From assembly GCA_021234155.1 (NCBI GenBank), contig JAJEKV010000052.1, positions 2,166,077 to 2,230,076 on the forward strand: DNA of 64,000 nucleotides, given 5' to 3'. Below are positions 46,767 to 59,800 of the stretch, one piece after another. Made by a program: the position numbers and the translations under genes. The notes under the pieces are model-generated. The model made no database searches and was not told the origin of the DNA. It saw nothing but the letters and a program-made list of their open reading frames with translations. Positions within the stretch are counted from its first letter, which is position 1. Every line of letters starts with the position of its first letter. This DNA comes from Isoetes taiwanensis (Eukaryota > Streptophyta > Lycopodiopsida > Isoetales > Isoetaceae).

Positions 46767-47612
46767 ATTTGACATAAATCTTGCAGCTCTTTGCCATGAA
46801 CTTGCCGAGGAAGAATTTTACGATAACCCGCAATTTATCAAGCGAGTTCTTGATTTTGTTTTTCAAAACGACTATGGAAGAAACGGCTCATTTATGCCCT
46901 TCACAAGAACGGCTATGGCAAAACGGCTCTGCCGAAAACAATCTTCGCGGACTCTTCAAAGAGATAAAAAAGCCGACTCCATAAGAGATAAAAAAAGCCG
47001 AGTTTTCCATTGCTTTGACAGAACGGCGATGGCATAACCGGCTCTGCTCTACCCTTCAAAACGATTATGGGAAGAACGACTACGCTATGCCCTTCAAAAA
47101 CGATTATGGCAAGAATGGCTCATGTCGAAACAATCTTTGGGGACTCTTCAAAGATCAAATCGGTGAAGGCGGGACATATTATTGAGAGAAAGTGGGGTCT
47201 TTTGCGGGTTTTTGAAGACTCAACACACAATCGAGTACGTGGAGGTGCTATCTGAGGGAAGCGGGGGAGCTTCGAAAATTGGAGGATGAATTAGAACGGG
47301 GGGAGAGGTGTAGAAATGGCTTCCCTATCAATGGCGTCGGAAATGGAGCTGCCACTAGCGGTTGTGCCTCCACCACTATTGCCTAGGTGCGGGGGTCATG
47401 TTGCTTGCGAGGATTTAGGCTCGTTCCCATTGAAACAACCGGATTTCGAAATATCCATGAACTCCATACCCTAACGAATATAAAACTGGATCTGCATCTT
47501 GCAAAGCAGTTTTGACATAAATCTTGCAGCTCTTTGCCATGAACTTGCCGAGGAAGAATTTTCTGATAACCCGCAATTTATCAACTGAGTTCTTGATTTT
47601 GTTAGAACCACA
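46767..47612. repeat. 100-bp direct repeat flanking a degenerate minisatellite
   Basis: 46767-46857 recurs at 47513-47603 (TTGACATAAATCTTGCAGCT ... CGAGTTCTTGATTTTGTT). The two copies differ by TTTTACGATAAC/TTTTCTGATAAC and AAGCGAG/AACTGAG. Between them, at 46862-47160, words such as CAAAACGAYTATGG and AAGAACGGCT recur irregularly. Confidence 0.8.
47316..47474 (+). CDS. small open frame, hypothetical
   Basis: ATG after GTGTAGAA, 52 codons (MASLSMASEMELPLAVVPPP ...), stop at 47474. The start resembles a plant N-terminus, but there is no homologue I know, no splice donor that clearly follows, and a repeat boundary close by. It could be a first exon or chance. Confidence 0.18.
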   Translation: MASLSMASEMELPLAVVPPPLLPRCGGHVACEDLGSFPLKQPDFEISMNSIP

Positions 47613-47794
47613 TTTAGCTCCGCATAACCTACACGATCTGCAACGAACTGCAATAATCCAACAAAAACAGGAACAGAGCTTTGGCGATGAAGCTTTATGC
47701 CATTTAATAGGTGTCCGGTTAGCCGATTTCGTGAGTGGCTGTTTAGCGACAAAAGCTACCTGGCATTTACAGCCTATAATCGGTTTTTAGCAGT

Positions 47795-47895
47795 CATCAA
47801 CATATTCTGAGTATATTCCAGCATATACTCAGGATATGCCACAACCCCATACAAACAAGGATTTGCCCCCCTATGGGCAACCCAAAAATTGTCCC
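47795..47895. repeat. dispersed repeat related to 23680-23768
   Basis: ATATTCCAGCATATACTCAG ... ATATGCCACAACCCCATA ... TATGGGCAACCCAAAAA matches the 23.7-kb copy in order, at moderate identity. Confidence 0.6.
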
Positions 47896-48462
47896 AACCA
47901 TTGCAATAGTTAGGAACTAAGGAACAATCTTCATGTTATAGCCGTTGAGTAATTAATATAATGTACCAATAGTTAATTGCAATTAAATGCAATTAGTGGA
48001 AAGGATGAAACAATTGTACATGCTACAAGATATACTTCTAGATATACTTATACTCAACAACACAACTTGCATGACATTGATGTCCCTTACGTACTACCTT
48101 TGGAAATCTCATGCCGGTAAATTTTTCCTGGGATACATTATGCGATCTCTCAAAAAATGCCTACCATTCCTTCATAAGGATAATAATCGATTTTTTTGCC
48201 TACCCATTATTTTAAGAATGGAGATGCTTTCTGTGCTAACTTCTAAATCTAAAAAAACACAACTTTCTCTTGATGCCAACTTTGCAATAAATCATTTGCC
48301 TTCTAAATAGCAGCCCACGACTTGGACATTGCATTCATTACAAGGTTTCTCAATTTGCCATGCACTACAATTTGATTTAAATCAATCTTATTTGGTGATT
48401 CTTTATCTTTCGTGCAAGAATTACACTAAGAACACATCATAACGTAACATATTGTTGTTAAA

Positions 48463-48483
48463 GCCCGGCAACGCCACTACTAA
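48463..48483 (+). other. possible degraded Helitron 3' end
   Basis: GCCCGGCAACGC is half of a Helitron-type palindrome and is followed by CACTACTAA. The second half of the stem is missing, so this may be a remnant or chance. Confidence 0.2.
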
Positions 48484-51400
48484 GCATTAATCATATTTTA
48501 GACAATAATATTACATAGATAAGGTTTTAATTATCATTCATAAGAATTGGACACATGCTTCCTATTCTCTTCCTTGGGTTTTACATTACCTTTAGAAGTA
48601 TATACCTGAGATACACCTAAATGTATATGGATTTAATTTATTTATTTTACAAGGACCCTCAATGTCGTACATCTAGCCTTGGAAGGAATTACATCCTTAC
48701 CACGATTTAGTTAACATATTAAATAAGCATTACCTTGGAACCCTGCATGATCCCTGCTGGACTCCTTTAATGCATGCAATTAAATTAAGTACCTTAAGGT
48801 AATATTCCCATATTAACATTATAGTAGTATTGGATCTATTGCTTCCAATGGTATTATATTTAACTAATTGTTCTATGATAACTTTACAGCCTTTATGATA
48901 TGTTGTCACACGATTATCGAGGCAATACTTATAATTTAGAAGTGTTTTAATTATTTATCATATGGCTAGGGTTTATATCATCAAATCCAAGTGTTGAACG
49001 TGTGACTCTCGCTGGCCACTTGGTTGGTGACGTATCAATCTTACATATATATACTTTACAGTTGCTATACTTATAATAAGATAGACAAATTCTTATTATA
49101 TTTACCAAGATCCTGAAGGTTACTTAAATGCCTTTGGAAGGAATTACATCCTTAGGAAGGTTTAACTAATAAGATTTTATATAATTATTATCTTGCTTTA
49201 TCTTAATACTAAGATATCTATAAAGGACAAAACTATCTGTGCATTTATTATGAGCATATAATTTATCAACAAGACATTAAAGCTTATGATACATGCCCTT
49301 ATGGAGTGATATCATTGCCTTGCACAATATTATACTTAAGATTATATAATTTATATGGTTTTAAGGGTTTCACATCCCTGAATAATTTAACTAAGAGCTA
49401 GGCTAATAGCTCATTCCTGTGCAGGCAATTGATCATGGCGTAAGGAAATTATGCTTTTCCCATCATGCATTCTATCTACATTTAGATGCAAAGCCTCTTC
49501 CCACCTTAGTTTTCGCACCTGTTAAGGCTAGAATACATCCCCCCATTGAGCCGGTGTCGACTAATTTGGAGATGACTTGGTCGTTGCATTGCTTCCATTA
49601 ATTCGTCCCCCACTTTGGTGCAGTTGACTACCACGTTGGTCTTGCATGCTGAAGGTCACATGGACATTAAAGCATCTGTCCATCTTATAGTCCATCTGCT
49701 TTGGCTACTTGCGAAAGGGACTCAATTCTAAGGATCGACTAATTTGATGGTGATTCAACCCCTGAGATGTAGGTAGGTTCAGTCCTAAGATTAAGCCCCC
49801 ACTTTCTTCATAAGAAAATGGTCCTACACCTCTCCGATGATGCTATCCAATGCATCATATCCCCTCAATTGATGTTGTCATAACATCTCAGCTATTCTAT
49901 CTACCTTAAGAGGTTATGTGCTTCTTACCTAACGCATTAATTTGCAAGCCTTAGATAACATATTTAACCATCTATCCATCATCCTAAGCGATGGGTTACC
50001 GAATTATTTAGAACAATTCTAAACCACAAGGTTTTGTCATCATGATAATTCCTTTTCCTATGTGGTTAATATACTTCTTATTTTAGATGTACCTTTCATG
50101 TACTATTCAATTATTTATATTCTAGAGATTCCTCCTTTCTTAGTTATTTACTCTCTTGAAATATTCCTATCAATTGAATTGATGTCATCATAACAAGTTG
50201 GCCGCACTTGTTAGATTACTTCTTTTCATTTGGTTGGATTATTCCTTGGAGATACTAGCTTTATACATGGTCAACAAGTATCCTAATAATGATTCCTTCT
50301 TAGCGAGGTGATCAATCTCACCAAGTGGTTTGGATGTCTGTTAACAATCGCGTATAAGCCACTCCTACGCATTTCCTTCCCAATCGTTGACGCTTAGCTC
50401 AACTTGGGGCAATCCTTTCACGAGAATATCTAGAAATGCTTTCCAATCCCATTATGGATGTTATCATCCATAAGCCTCTCCTACTCGACTATATGATCGT
50501 AGCTCCTCAATCTTGCTAGCAGCTCATCCACTCGTTGCTTTCTTGAAGCAGCAAGGTAACGTTCTTTCGAATTGCTCGAGACTCCGGGCTCCTCCTCGAT
50601 GTAGAGGTCAACATTCTTCATTAGAGGCCTCCCATTGCTGGTGGCTTTGATGGCGTAGTTGACCACTTGAAATCTTCTATGTCACTTCCCTAAAAACTGA
50701 AGGTGGTTTCGTTGAAAAACATCCTCCATGTTGATTTCTTCATCTTGGCAGCTAAAGGATGGCTCTAGATACGATATTGTTGTGCCAACTCCATCACCAT
50801 CTCTCACTTCAAGTCCTTCTCTTGTCGGTAGCATGTTGCCAGACGAGTGTTGAGGCTATTGATTTCTTCACCCCTTTGAATTGCCCGCTCTTCCTTTTGA
50901 GATGTTACACTATGGGGGATAACAAAGGGGAATATATATACAAGGCATATAGCTTACACAGTTACAAATACTACTAAAGCTATTAGGTTCCCTTGGTACC
51001 TCGAGTTGCACACGTACTCCATGGCAGTGTTGTCGATATTCCTCCAGTGCGCTGGTGTTGAAGATCTATATCCTCCTATCTTGGTATTTACTCTCTTTGA
51101 TATGTTTGAGCTCTCCAATTTCTCCTGGCTATGGCACAACACATTTTTACTTCATCTCTAACTAGGGGTGTGACGGATGTTGATGCTTCGACATTCCGGT
51201 CTGCTTCTTAATCTGGTTCTTGGGCAATAATTGTTTCCCCTTCACAATGTCTGAAGATCTTTGGAGGCGCCTCTTGAAGTTGTGCGCAATTCCTTTGGCT
51301 AGACTCCTAAGGAGTTGTTCTTTTCATTAGTTGCCCTTCGAATCGCTGCTCCTTGGGTTCGCCAAGTTGCATGCGAGTTGCCGTAGCTTGATGAGGTTTC

Positions 51401-51576
51401 TAGTTGAATCATCGATTCTTCAGTTCGGTTTGCCTAGTCGCTTCTCCATCGAGATTGCAATCTTAGTTGTTGGATCCCCTCGATTTGGTGGCTTAGACGT
51501 TGTTGCGTTCTAAGGTGCTATGTTGCCTTCTAGTCTCGTGGTACCTTATAATTGCACTTGATCACGCTCCACAATT

Positions 51577-53438
<1,862 letters not shown>

Positions 53439-53451
53439 TTGAACCTCATGT
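53439..53451. repeat. LINE target-site duplication, right
   Basis: TTGAACCTCATGT, next to the truncated 5' end of the minus-strand LINE. Confidence 0.85.
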
Positions 53452-54739
53452 TGCGTCTACGGAGCTCGTGGAAGTACTAACTATTCTCCAGCTTCCAGTT
53501 TGTGGCCTTTATCCTTCAATACATGTGTGTCTCCCTAGCGAGTAAAGCCTCATGGCTCTCCTCCTTGATTGCTTTGCTGTCGTGGATGATGGATCCTCAT
53601 ATCTATTTAGCTTGACCCTTGAGTTGACGAAGTTTCTGTCCTAGATCTAGTCTCGTTCTTGAATTACCTGGCTATTGTCTTGAACTCTCTTCTTGCCGAA
53701 GGTGTTTCGGTTGCTATCCTTGTCATTAAGGTGTCGAATGCTTCTATCTTGGGCATTGAGATCCCTCGTGTCGGAGATACGTTTGGCTTCTCCTCTTCTA
53801 ATTGTTGGTAGGAGTATTTGATGAAGTTATTGCCTAGTTGTTGAAGGCATATCTCATCACCGTGGTACCTTTCATAAGTGCATCTTCTTTTAACACGCGT
53901 GCCACAAGCATCACCATATATCACCACAAGATAGGATTATAGTCGTCGAGATGTTGCCTTCTCAGTTGGATCGTTGATGTCGGGTCGTCCCGAAGAAGTT
54001 CTCGAGGCTTGAGATCGTGGCCGCAGTTTCTGAGGATGTCTGGCCGTTCCTCCTATTGTGGAGGACACTCATGTCATAAGGCCATCAAGTGTTGCCACTG
54101 CTATAAGAGGTAGAGTTGTGTCTCGAAGATGTCGTCATGCAAAACCTAGATGATGCAGCGCTAGTGATCTTGACATGACTGGCATTGTCTCTCATCCTGA
54201 CATTGTGCTGGACGAGTGGTCTTCTACCTGAGGTCGCTTTCCGAAGCGTTTGGAGTCGAAGCTTTGCTTGGGCTCTGGTCGTTTCTCCCTCGTACTTATT
54301 CCATTCGAAAACTTGACCTTGGGCTATAGTTGTGCTTCTTTGTTTTATCCTTTTGCAGTCGGAGTGATGGAGACTCTCGATCCAAACGCTAAACCCCTAA
54401 AACATGACTCTAAACTCATGTTTCTATACTATATGTATGAGTCCCCGAGATATACAATAGACATATACATGCTTACATTGGGATTTCGATTCATTCACTT
54501 TTCCAATTTATATAAGAGAATATACTTAAATGTTTATTTTCCTTTAGGATTTCTCCTCCTCCTATCGTATTTGATTCTTCGGTTTTGCTACATATTCCTC
54601 ATTCTGGTTGACTCCAGGTTGAGGTGCTGCTGCTATAGTTGACCATGTCTGACCTAAGCTCATCGTTCCAAGTTGCGAAGAATATTCCTCGGCGTGACCC
54701 CTTGAATGGAAAATGCTCCTCCTTAATGTGTTTACCTGT
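53452..54739. other. no gene recognised
   Basis: Continues the sequence that precedes the LINE insertion at 51576. The minus-strand frame 53927-53664 (YGDACGTRVKRRCTYERYHG ..., 87 codons) is hydrophilic and unassigned. It may belong to an old transposon, but no domain is visible. Confidence 0.35.
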
Positions 54740-55340
54740 CGTGTGGAGTGCAGTGACCGCTCAACGTCCCTACATGCGGTGTGTCGTTGCAAGGTTGAAG
54801 ATGTGTAGTGCAATTTATCGCTTGAGCATAGCGAGCTCGGATGTGACTGAATGCTGGACATTGTTGCAGTGTGTAACATTTGTCTTCCATGGTGCCTTGC
54901 TGACAATACTGATATAGTTTATCCTCGCACGCCTCTCAAACCCATTTGCCTACATCAATTTGGAGGCGATGTGCACCTGTGCAATATCAATCTGCGCTTT
55001 TTTAGTGGCACATGTACACATAGGTTAGTGCGGGCCCCGCGTAAGGATGGAGTTGGCTTGGAGCTGGAGTTGTGATGTCTTAACCTGTCTTAGGATACTA
55101 ATATCCCAAAGCTTGCTGAGGAAGCAAGTATCAAGGTACTGTTGCAAAAGAATTTGTGCGGATTTTACCCCAAGTGCCTGAGCTAGAAAGGCTTTCTCTA
55201 CCTGCTCCAGTTGATTCCAAGTGGCTAGGGATACAGCCGGGCCCCAGACTTTGACCCCGTACAAAAGAACAGGTTCCAACAAAACCCTAAACAAGTGGAA
55301 GAGATAAGCCCAATCATATATCTCTACCTTGTAGCTATAT
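54740..55340 (-). mobile_element. LINE fragment, same family as 8380-9495
   Basis: On the minus strand 55300-55160 reads LLEPVLLYGVKVWGPAVSLA and TWNQLEQVEKAFLAQALGVK, then a frame change, then KLWDISILRQVKTSQLQLQA (55130-55040). The counterpart at 9438-8900 has the same blocks in the same order. The 3' part (54990-54740) is alignable only loosely, and no tail was found. About 110 bases present in the 9.2-kb copy, between the GVK motif and the next block, are missing here. Confidence 0.7.
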
Positions 55341-55502
55341 GGTTGTGTGAGCAAAGACATGGAAATATATTTATGTTCTACATGGTGTAATACTGGCGTA
55401 CGTGCCACCATACTTGACATGTAATCGTGCTGTGGCAATATAGTATACGTATTTATACCCTATAATATATTGGAACATCACATGTATGTATGTATGAAAC
55501 GA

Positions 55503-56120
55503 GTTTTAGGAATTAAATTGAATTGAATTTACTTTTATCGAACCTAGACCATAAGGTCTATGGGACCCAATACAAGAAAATGCAAATAAACCCATTACCA
55601 TCTAGAATTTAAAAAACCCTTGCCCTAAAGGGTTTTCAAGGTAAAAATCTTACCAGTAATAAGCCCATTGATAATATACATCATGTTGATGCATGACATA
55701 TTTGAGCTCGCATGTCGAGAACCTCAAAGATATAGGATGATAATGACATTACTAGGTGTTGCAAGAGCACTCGTAGCAACCGATTAGGTCTAAATCAAGT
55801 GACATACCATGCTCAATAATAATTGCAAATGTTGGGCAAATATGAAGACTGTGGCATTCATCTTCAATGACTCCCATTTAGCAACATTGACATCACATAT
55901 TTTCACGCTCCTCACGGGCCCATCTGCATGTTTCAATTATGAGATGCGCACCATTGTGATGGACAAATATGATAACATGGATTGCTGTGGACCACGGGCA
56001 AGTGTGGGATTACTTTGGCTTTTGTAGTGTGCTGTCCTAACCATTTCCAAAGCACTGGCATCACATAGCTTACCTTTGCTTGTAGAAATATGATGTAAAA
56101 AGTACTGCCTACCTATTTAT
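55503..56120 (-). mobile_element. second LINE fragment of the same family, with its 3' end
   Basis: The 3' end is at 55503-55560: GAATTAAATTGAATTGAATT, then TTTTATCG and GGTCTATGGGACCCA, matching 8385-8450. The 3' UTR foldback AAAACCCTTGCCCTAAAGGG at 55608 matches the one at 8488. The coding remnant at 55920-56110 aligns with 8850-9050 (CATCTGCATGTTTCAATTAT against CATCTCCCTGTCTCAATCTG). No frame is left open. Confidence 0.6.
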
Positions 56121-57402
56121 CTAGGAAACCTTTTATCTTGCCAATCCGAGTTTTAGAGATACATGTAAAAATACTACCCATCTATCTATCCTATTTATTT
56201 ATCTTCAAATAAAGGAGGCGAATATCAAGATCCAACCATCCCCAGACGTTAGATCTTATAGGTTTAAAATGTAAAACAATTGTCAAAGAAGATTACCATG
56301 ATAATCTCCTGGAACAATCTAGATCGTTGATGTTGAGATGTGTGGCTGGGATGGGACCCCTGATTTAAGAGGAGGTTAACCCACCCCTCAAGGGGATTAT
56401 GGCAAATAACCCTCGAGGCCGGGAGGCTGAGAGGGTTGTTGCCATAATCCCCGGGAGGGGAGGGTTGACCTCCCTTAAACCGAGGTGGGAGCAAGTTCTT
56501 AAAAAAGCTTGTTCTGCCGTTGTTACCAGTTTGTTGTTTCTGGCAATTCCTTTGTATTTGGCTTCTTTTTTTACTTTCAAAATGCTGCATTGAATGGACC
56601 ACCATCTCTGGATCTATGTAGTTGCAACAGCCTTACTGCCAGGTGGGTTTAGACTCCTTAGCATCCTGTTTGGGTTCAAGCCTGTGGTCCGAGTTTCCCC
56701 TGAAACGAAATGAAGAAGATGATTTTGGAAGGATATGAAGCGGTCGCAAAGAAAAAGTGCTCCAGATCTACAAAATCAAACAACTGGAGCTCCCTTTGCT
56801 GGGCTTTTGCATTTATGCAGCATAATCTGCCCTGCATTCTTTTTCCAACCACATCCGACCTCTGTAAACGACTTCGAGCTTATTCTACTCCGATACCATA
56901 GCCATAACCATAGTTTTTTTGGCATGGCTTTGGTCCCTGATTGAACAACCATTTCTAAGGGGCATTTTGCCGATTCTTTTCACAGGCCTTGAAGAGCAAA
57001 AGGCCCATTCTATTCTTTGGAAAAACATGGTTCAAAACAGGGCACTTATGCAGCAACAGATATGCCGAAACAGATATGCCGGAACATAGCTTGAAACAGA
57101 GCTATGCCAGAATCTGCGACAATATTGTTGAAAAGAATATTCGCGAGATTATCAGGATAATCACTGGAATATTCTTTTAAAGCAAATATTCTGATGATTA
57201 TGGAAAATAACCTTACCTTGATCCAACGGTCGACAACGGTCAGATTGATAGAACTTGCAAGGACCGCGGTTTAAGGGGCTTTCCCAGATCGTTATGCCCA
57301 ATAATCCCTTCATCTAAACCACAGTTAAACCTGTTATATCTAGAGTTAAAACTCGTTTAGAGACCTCTACCTCGCAAGTATGAACGAGTTTTAGGGTTTA
57401 GT
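56121..57402. other. upstream region of the PPR gene
   Basis: Holds a 117-bp inverted repeat (56364-56480) and otherwise no gene. A clear core promoter is not visible. The last bases before the PPR start read GTTTTAGGGTTTAGT, and an in-frame stop (TAG, 57358-57360) precedes the start codon, so the coding frame does not extend farther upstream without splicing. Confidence 0.4.
56364..56480. repeat. 52-bp-arm inverted repeat (MITE-like)
   Basis: Left arm GATTTAAGAGGAGGTTAACC ... GGGGATTATGGCAAATAACCCTC and right arm GAGGGTTGTTGCCATAATCC ... GGTTGACCTCCCTTAAACC are reverse complements with a few mismatches, around a loop of about 14 bases. It could form a long hairpin. Confidence 0.8.
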
Positions 57403-59200
57403 ATGAGTATGGCAGTAGCAGTTTGCAGCTTCAACATTCCGATCCCCTATGATCGTCATCTTCTTTATTGTAGTAAACAAACTTTTCTCCACGTTCGTTG
57501 CACGCAATCTAGCTGCTGCTCTGAATTTGAAGCTGTTTCGATTAATTTGCCACATCCACAAACTCCAAAATCATTTGATGAAGAGGAGCCCGTTCTACAA
57601 GATGAGCTTTCTCATGTAGCCAAAGAAGCAGAAGTGCTGAAAATTGCTTCTCGATTGCGTAAATGCAAAAGCCTAAAGTCTCTGTCAGAAGGTAAGCGAA
57701 TTCATGAGCATATTGTGAAAATTGGGCTAGAAAAAGATAGGTTCTTAGGAAATTTACTTATTCAAATGTATGGCAAGTGTGGATCTGTGAAAGATGCATA
57801 TGCTGTCTTTGATAAGTTACCTGAAAAGAACTGTTTTTCTTGGAATATGATGATTGGAACTTATGGTCAGAATGGCCAAGTGAAAGAAGCCAGAGAATTG
57901 TTCGAAGAAATGCCAGAAAAGGATGTCGTCTCCTGGAACTCAGTGATTTCTGCTTATATCCAGGTGGGACAGCTCCAGGAAGCTATTGAACTTTTTGAAG
58001 CAATGCCTGAAAGGAGTGTCGTCTCATGGACATCTGTGATTGTGGCATATGCCAAGCAGGGGCAAATTAAGGAGGCACGCAGCCTCTTTGATAATATGCC
58101 TCAACGAAATGTCGTGACTTGGACAGCTATGGTTGATGCTTATGTGCAGCTAGGGGAGCTTGCAGAAGCCAGGCATTTGTTTGAGGAGATGCCCACGCGA
58201 AATGTTGTATCATGGACTGCAATGATTTCGGGTTATTCACAGCAGGGTCAGATGGATGAGGCCCTCCGCTTGTTTCTTGAAATGCCTCAACGAAATGTCT
58301 TCTCATGGACTGCCATGATTGGTGGATATGCACAGCATGGACATCCAGAAAAAGCCCTTGACCTTTTTCAGCAAATGAAGCGAACTGGCTTGAAACCTGA
58401 CAGGGTCAGCTTCATCAGCGTCCTTGATGCATGTGCAGCTAAAGCAGATATAGTCGAGGGGAAGAAAATTCATAACAGTATTATAGGCAAAAAGTTAGAG
58501 CATGATATTGTTGTGCAGACTGCGCTCATTGATATGTATGCTAAATGTGGTAGCCTGTGCGATGCTCAAGCAGTTTTTAAGAAAATGAATCATAAGAATT
58601 TGGTATCTTGGAATGCCTTAATTACAGCATATGCAGAGCATGGCTGTAGCAAGGAAGCCCTTGAGAGCCTACAAATAATGCAGTCAGAAGGCCAGATTCC
58701 CAACCAGTCCACTCTTAGTAGCATACTCTCAGCCTGTAACCATGGGGGCTTGGTGGAGGATGGCTGTCACTTGGCTTTATCTGTGAGTATGTCACATCAC
58801 ATTACTCCAGCATTGGACCATTTTAACAGCATAATTGATATTTCTGGACGGATGGGCTGGCTTGATTATGCAGAGGAATTGATCAATAATATGCCATACC
58901 ATCCAAATGCCATATCATTGACCACTTTAATAAGCTCATGTAGAATATATTCTGATATGAAATTCTGTAGGCGTGCTGCAAACTTGGTCTTTGAATTGTG
59001 TCCGGGTATTTCTTCACCATATGTATGTTATGTTGTCGAGCATATACATGGAAGCAGGCCTGTGGGATGAGGCAGAAATTGTGAACAAGATGATGGAAAA
59101 CAGAGGCATGAAAGGCTGCAGCTATGTTGACGAGGAGAATGACTACTTTATGGACCATGTTGATAAGTTGGAAGAGGAGTATGTATCAGGCGTTCCATAA
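57403..59200 (+). CDS. PPR protein (PLS class, E-type end), one frameshift
   Basis: Pentatricopeptide-repeat proteins bind organellar RNA and guide editing or processing. The frame opens at ATG 57403, after an in-frame stop at 57358, and has no intron. Residues 1-60 are Ser/Cys-rich and could be an organelle-targeting leader. From residue 143, five consecutive units of exactly 31 residues follow (NCFSWNMM, DVVSWNSV, SVVSWTSV, NVVTWTAM, NVVSWTAM), i.e. tandem S-type motifs, then P and L motifs (KPDRVSFISVLDACAA, IDMYAKCGSL, ACNHGGLVEDG). The C-terminus has E-domain features (PYHPNAISLTTLISSCRIYS ...). The first frame ends at 59070, but after what looks like four extra bases near 59020-59030 (ATGTATGTTATG) the E-motif LSSIYMEAGLWDEAE continues to a stop at 59200. 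No DYW domain follows, so an editing role would need a partner. Either the shift is real and the last part is lost, or it is a sequence error. Confidence 0.88.
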
Positions 59201-59204
59201 TAAG

Positions 59205-59800
59205 GGCCAAATTGAAGTTTCCTTTGTAACCTGCATGATATGTGAAAATGACTCGGAAATGGCAGCTTGGAATGCTTTAATTACAATATATGGCTGTAGC
59301 AAGGAAGCCCTTCAGGGCCTGCAAGTAATGCACTCAGAACGCCAGATTCTCAACCAGCCCACTCTTGGCAGCTTCTCTTACCTTGTAACCATGGAGAGGA
59401 TTCCCAATCAGTCCACTGTTAGCAGCATTCTCTTAACTTGTAACCAGGGAGAGGATGGCTGTCACTTGGCCGCGCATCACATTATGCCAGTATTGGCAAT
59501 TTCAACAGCATAACTGATAATTCTGGATAAATGCGCTGGCTTGATTATGCAGAGAAATTGATCATTAATATGCCATATCATGCCAATGTCATATCATTGA
59601 CCACTTTAGTAAGCTCGTGTAGAATCTGTTCTGATGTATGAAGTTCTGTAGGCATTAGTGTTTCAATTGTGTCCAGATATTTCTTCTCTATACGTTCCGT
59701 TCTCGAGCACACAAGATGACAGAAAACAAAGGCCTGAGAGGTGCGACTATGAGGGAGAATAATGTGGAAGAGGAGTCTTCCATAATAGAAGGAAACTTGA
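59205..59800 (+). pseudogene. degenerate tandem copy of the PPR 3' third
   Basis: Sequence from about 58575 to 59215 is repeated here. Matching blocks are AWNALITIYGCSKEALQGLQ (59263-59325), QILNQPTLGS, then ERIPNQSTVSSILLTCNQGE (a second internal doublet of about 60 bases), GEDGCHLA, and later the nucleotide blocks for GLIMQRN and the untranslated CTTCCATAATAGAAGGAAAC at 59776, which copies the 3' flank GTTCCATAATAAGGGCCAAA at 59191. Stops and shifts break the frame. A tandem duplication followed by decay is the simplest reading. Confidence 0.82.

Larger units (their letters stand above)
47613..51576. other. no gene recognised
   Basis: A dispersed repeat fragment lies at 47795-47895 (see 23618). 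The phrase GGAAGGAATTACATCCTTA occurs at 48683 and 49136 within a loose 450-bp repeat. The minus-strand frame 50666-50481 (VNYAIKATSNGRPLMKNVDL ... ) is unassigned. From about 49.4 to 51.5 kb the sequence has less AT bias than its neighbours but stays closed in all frames. Confidence 0.4.
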
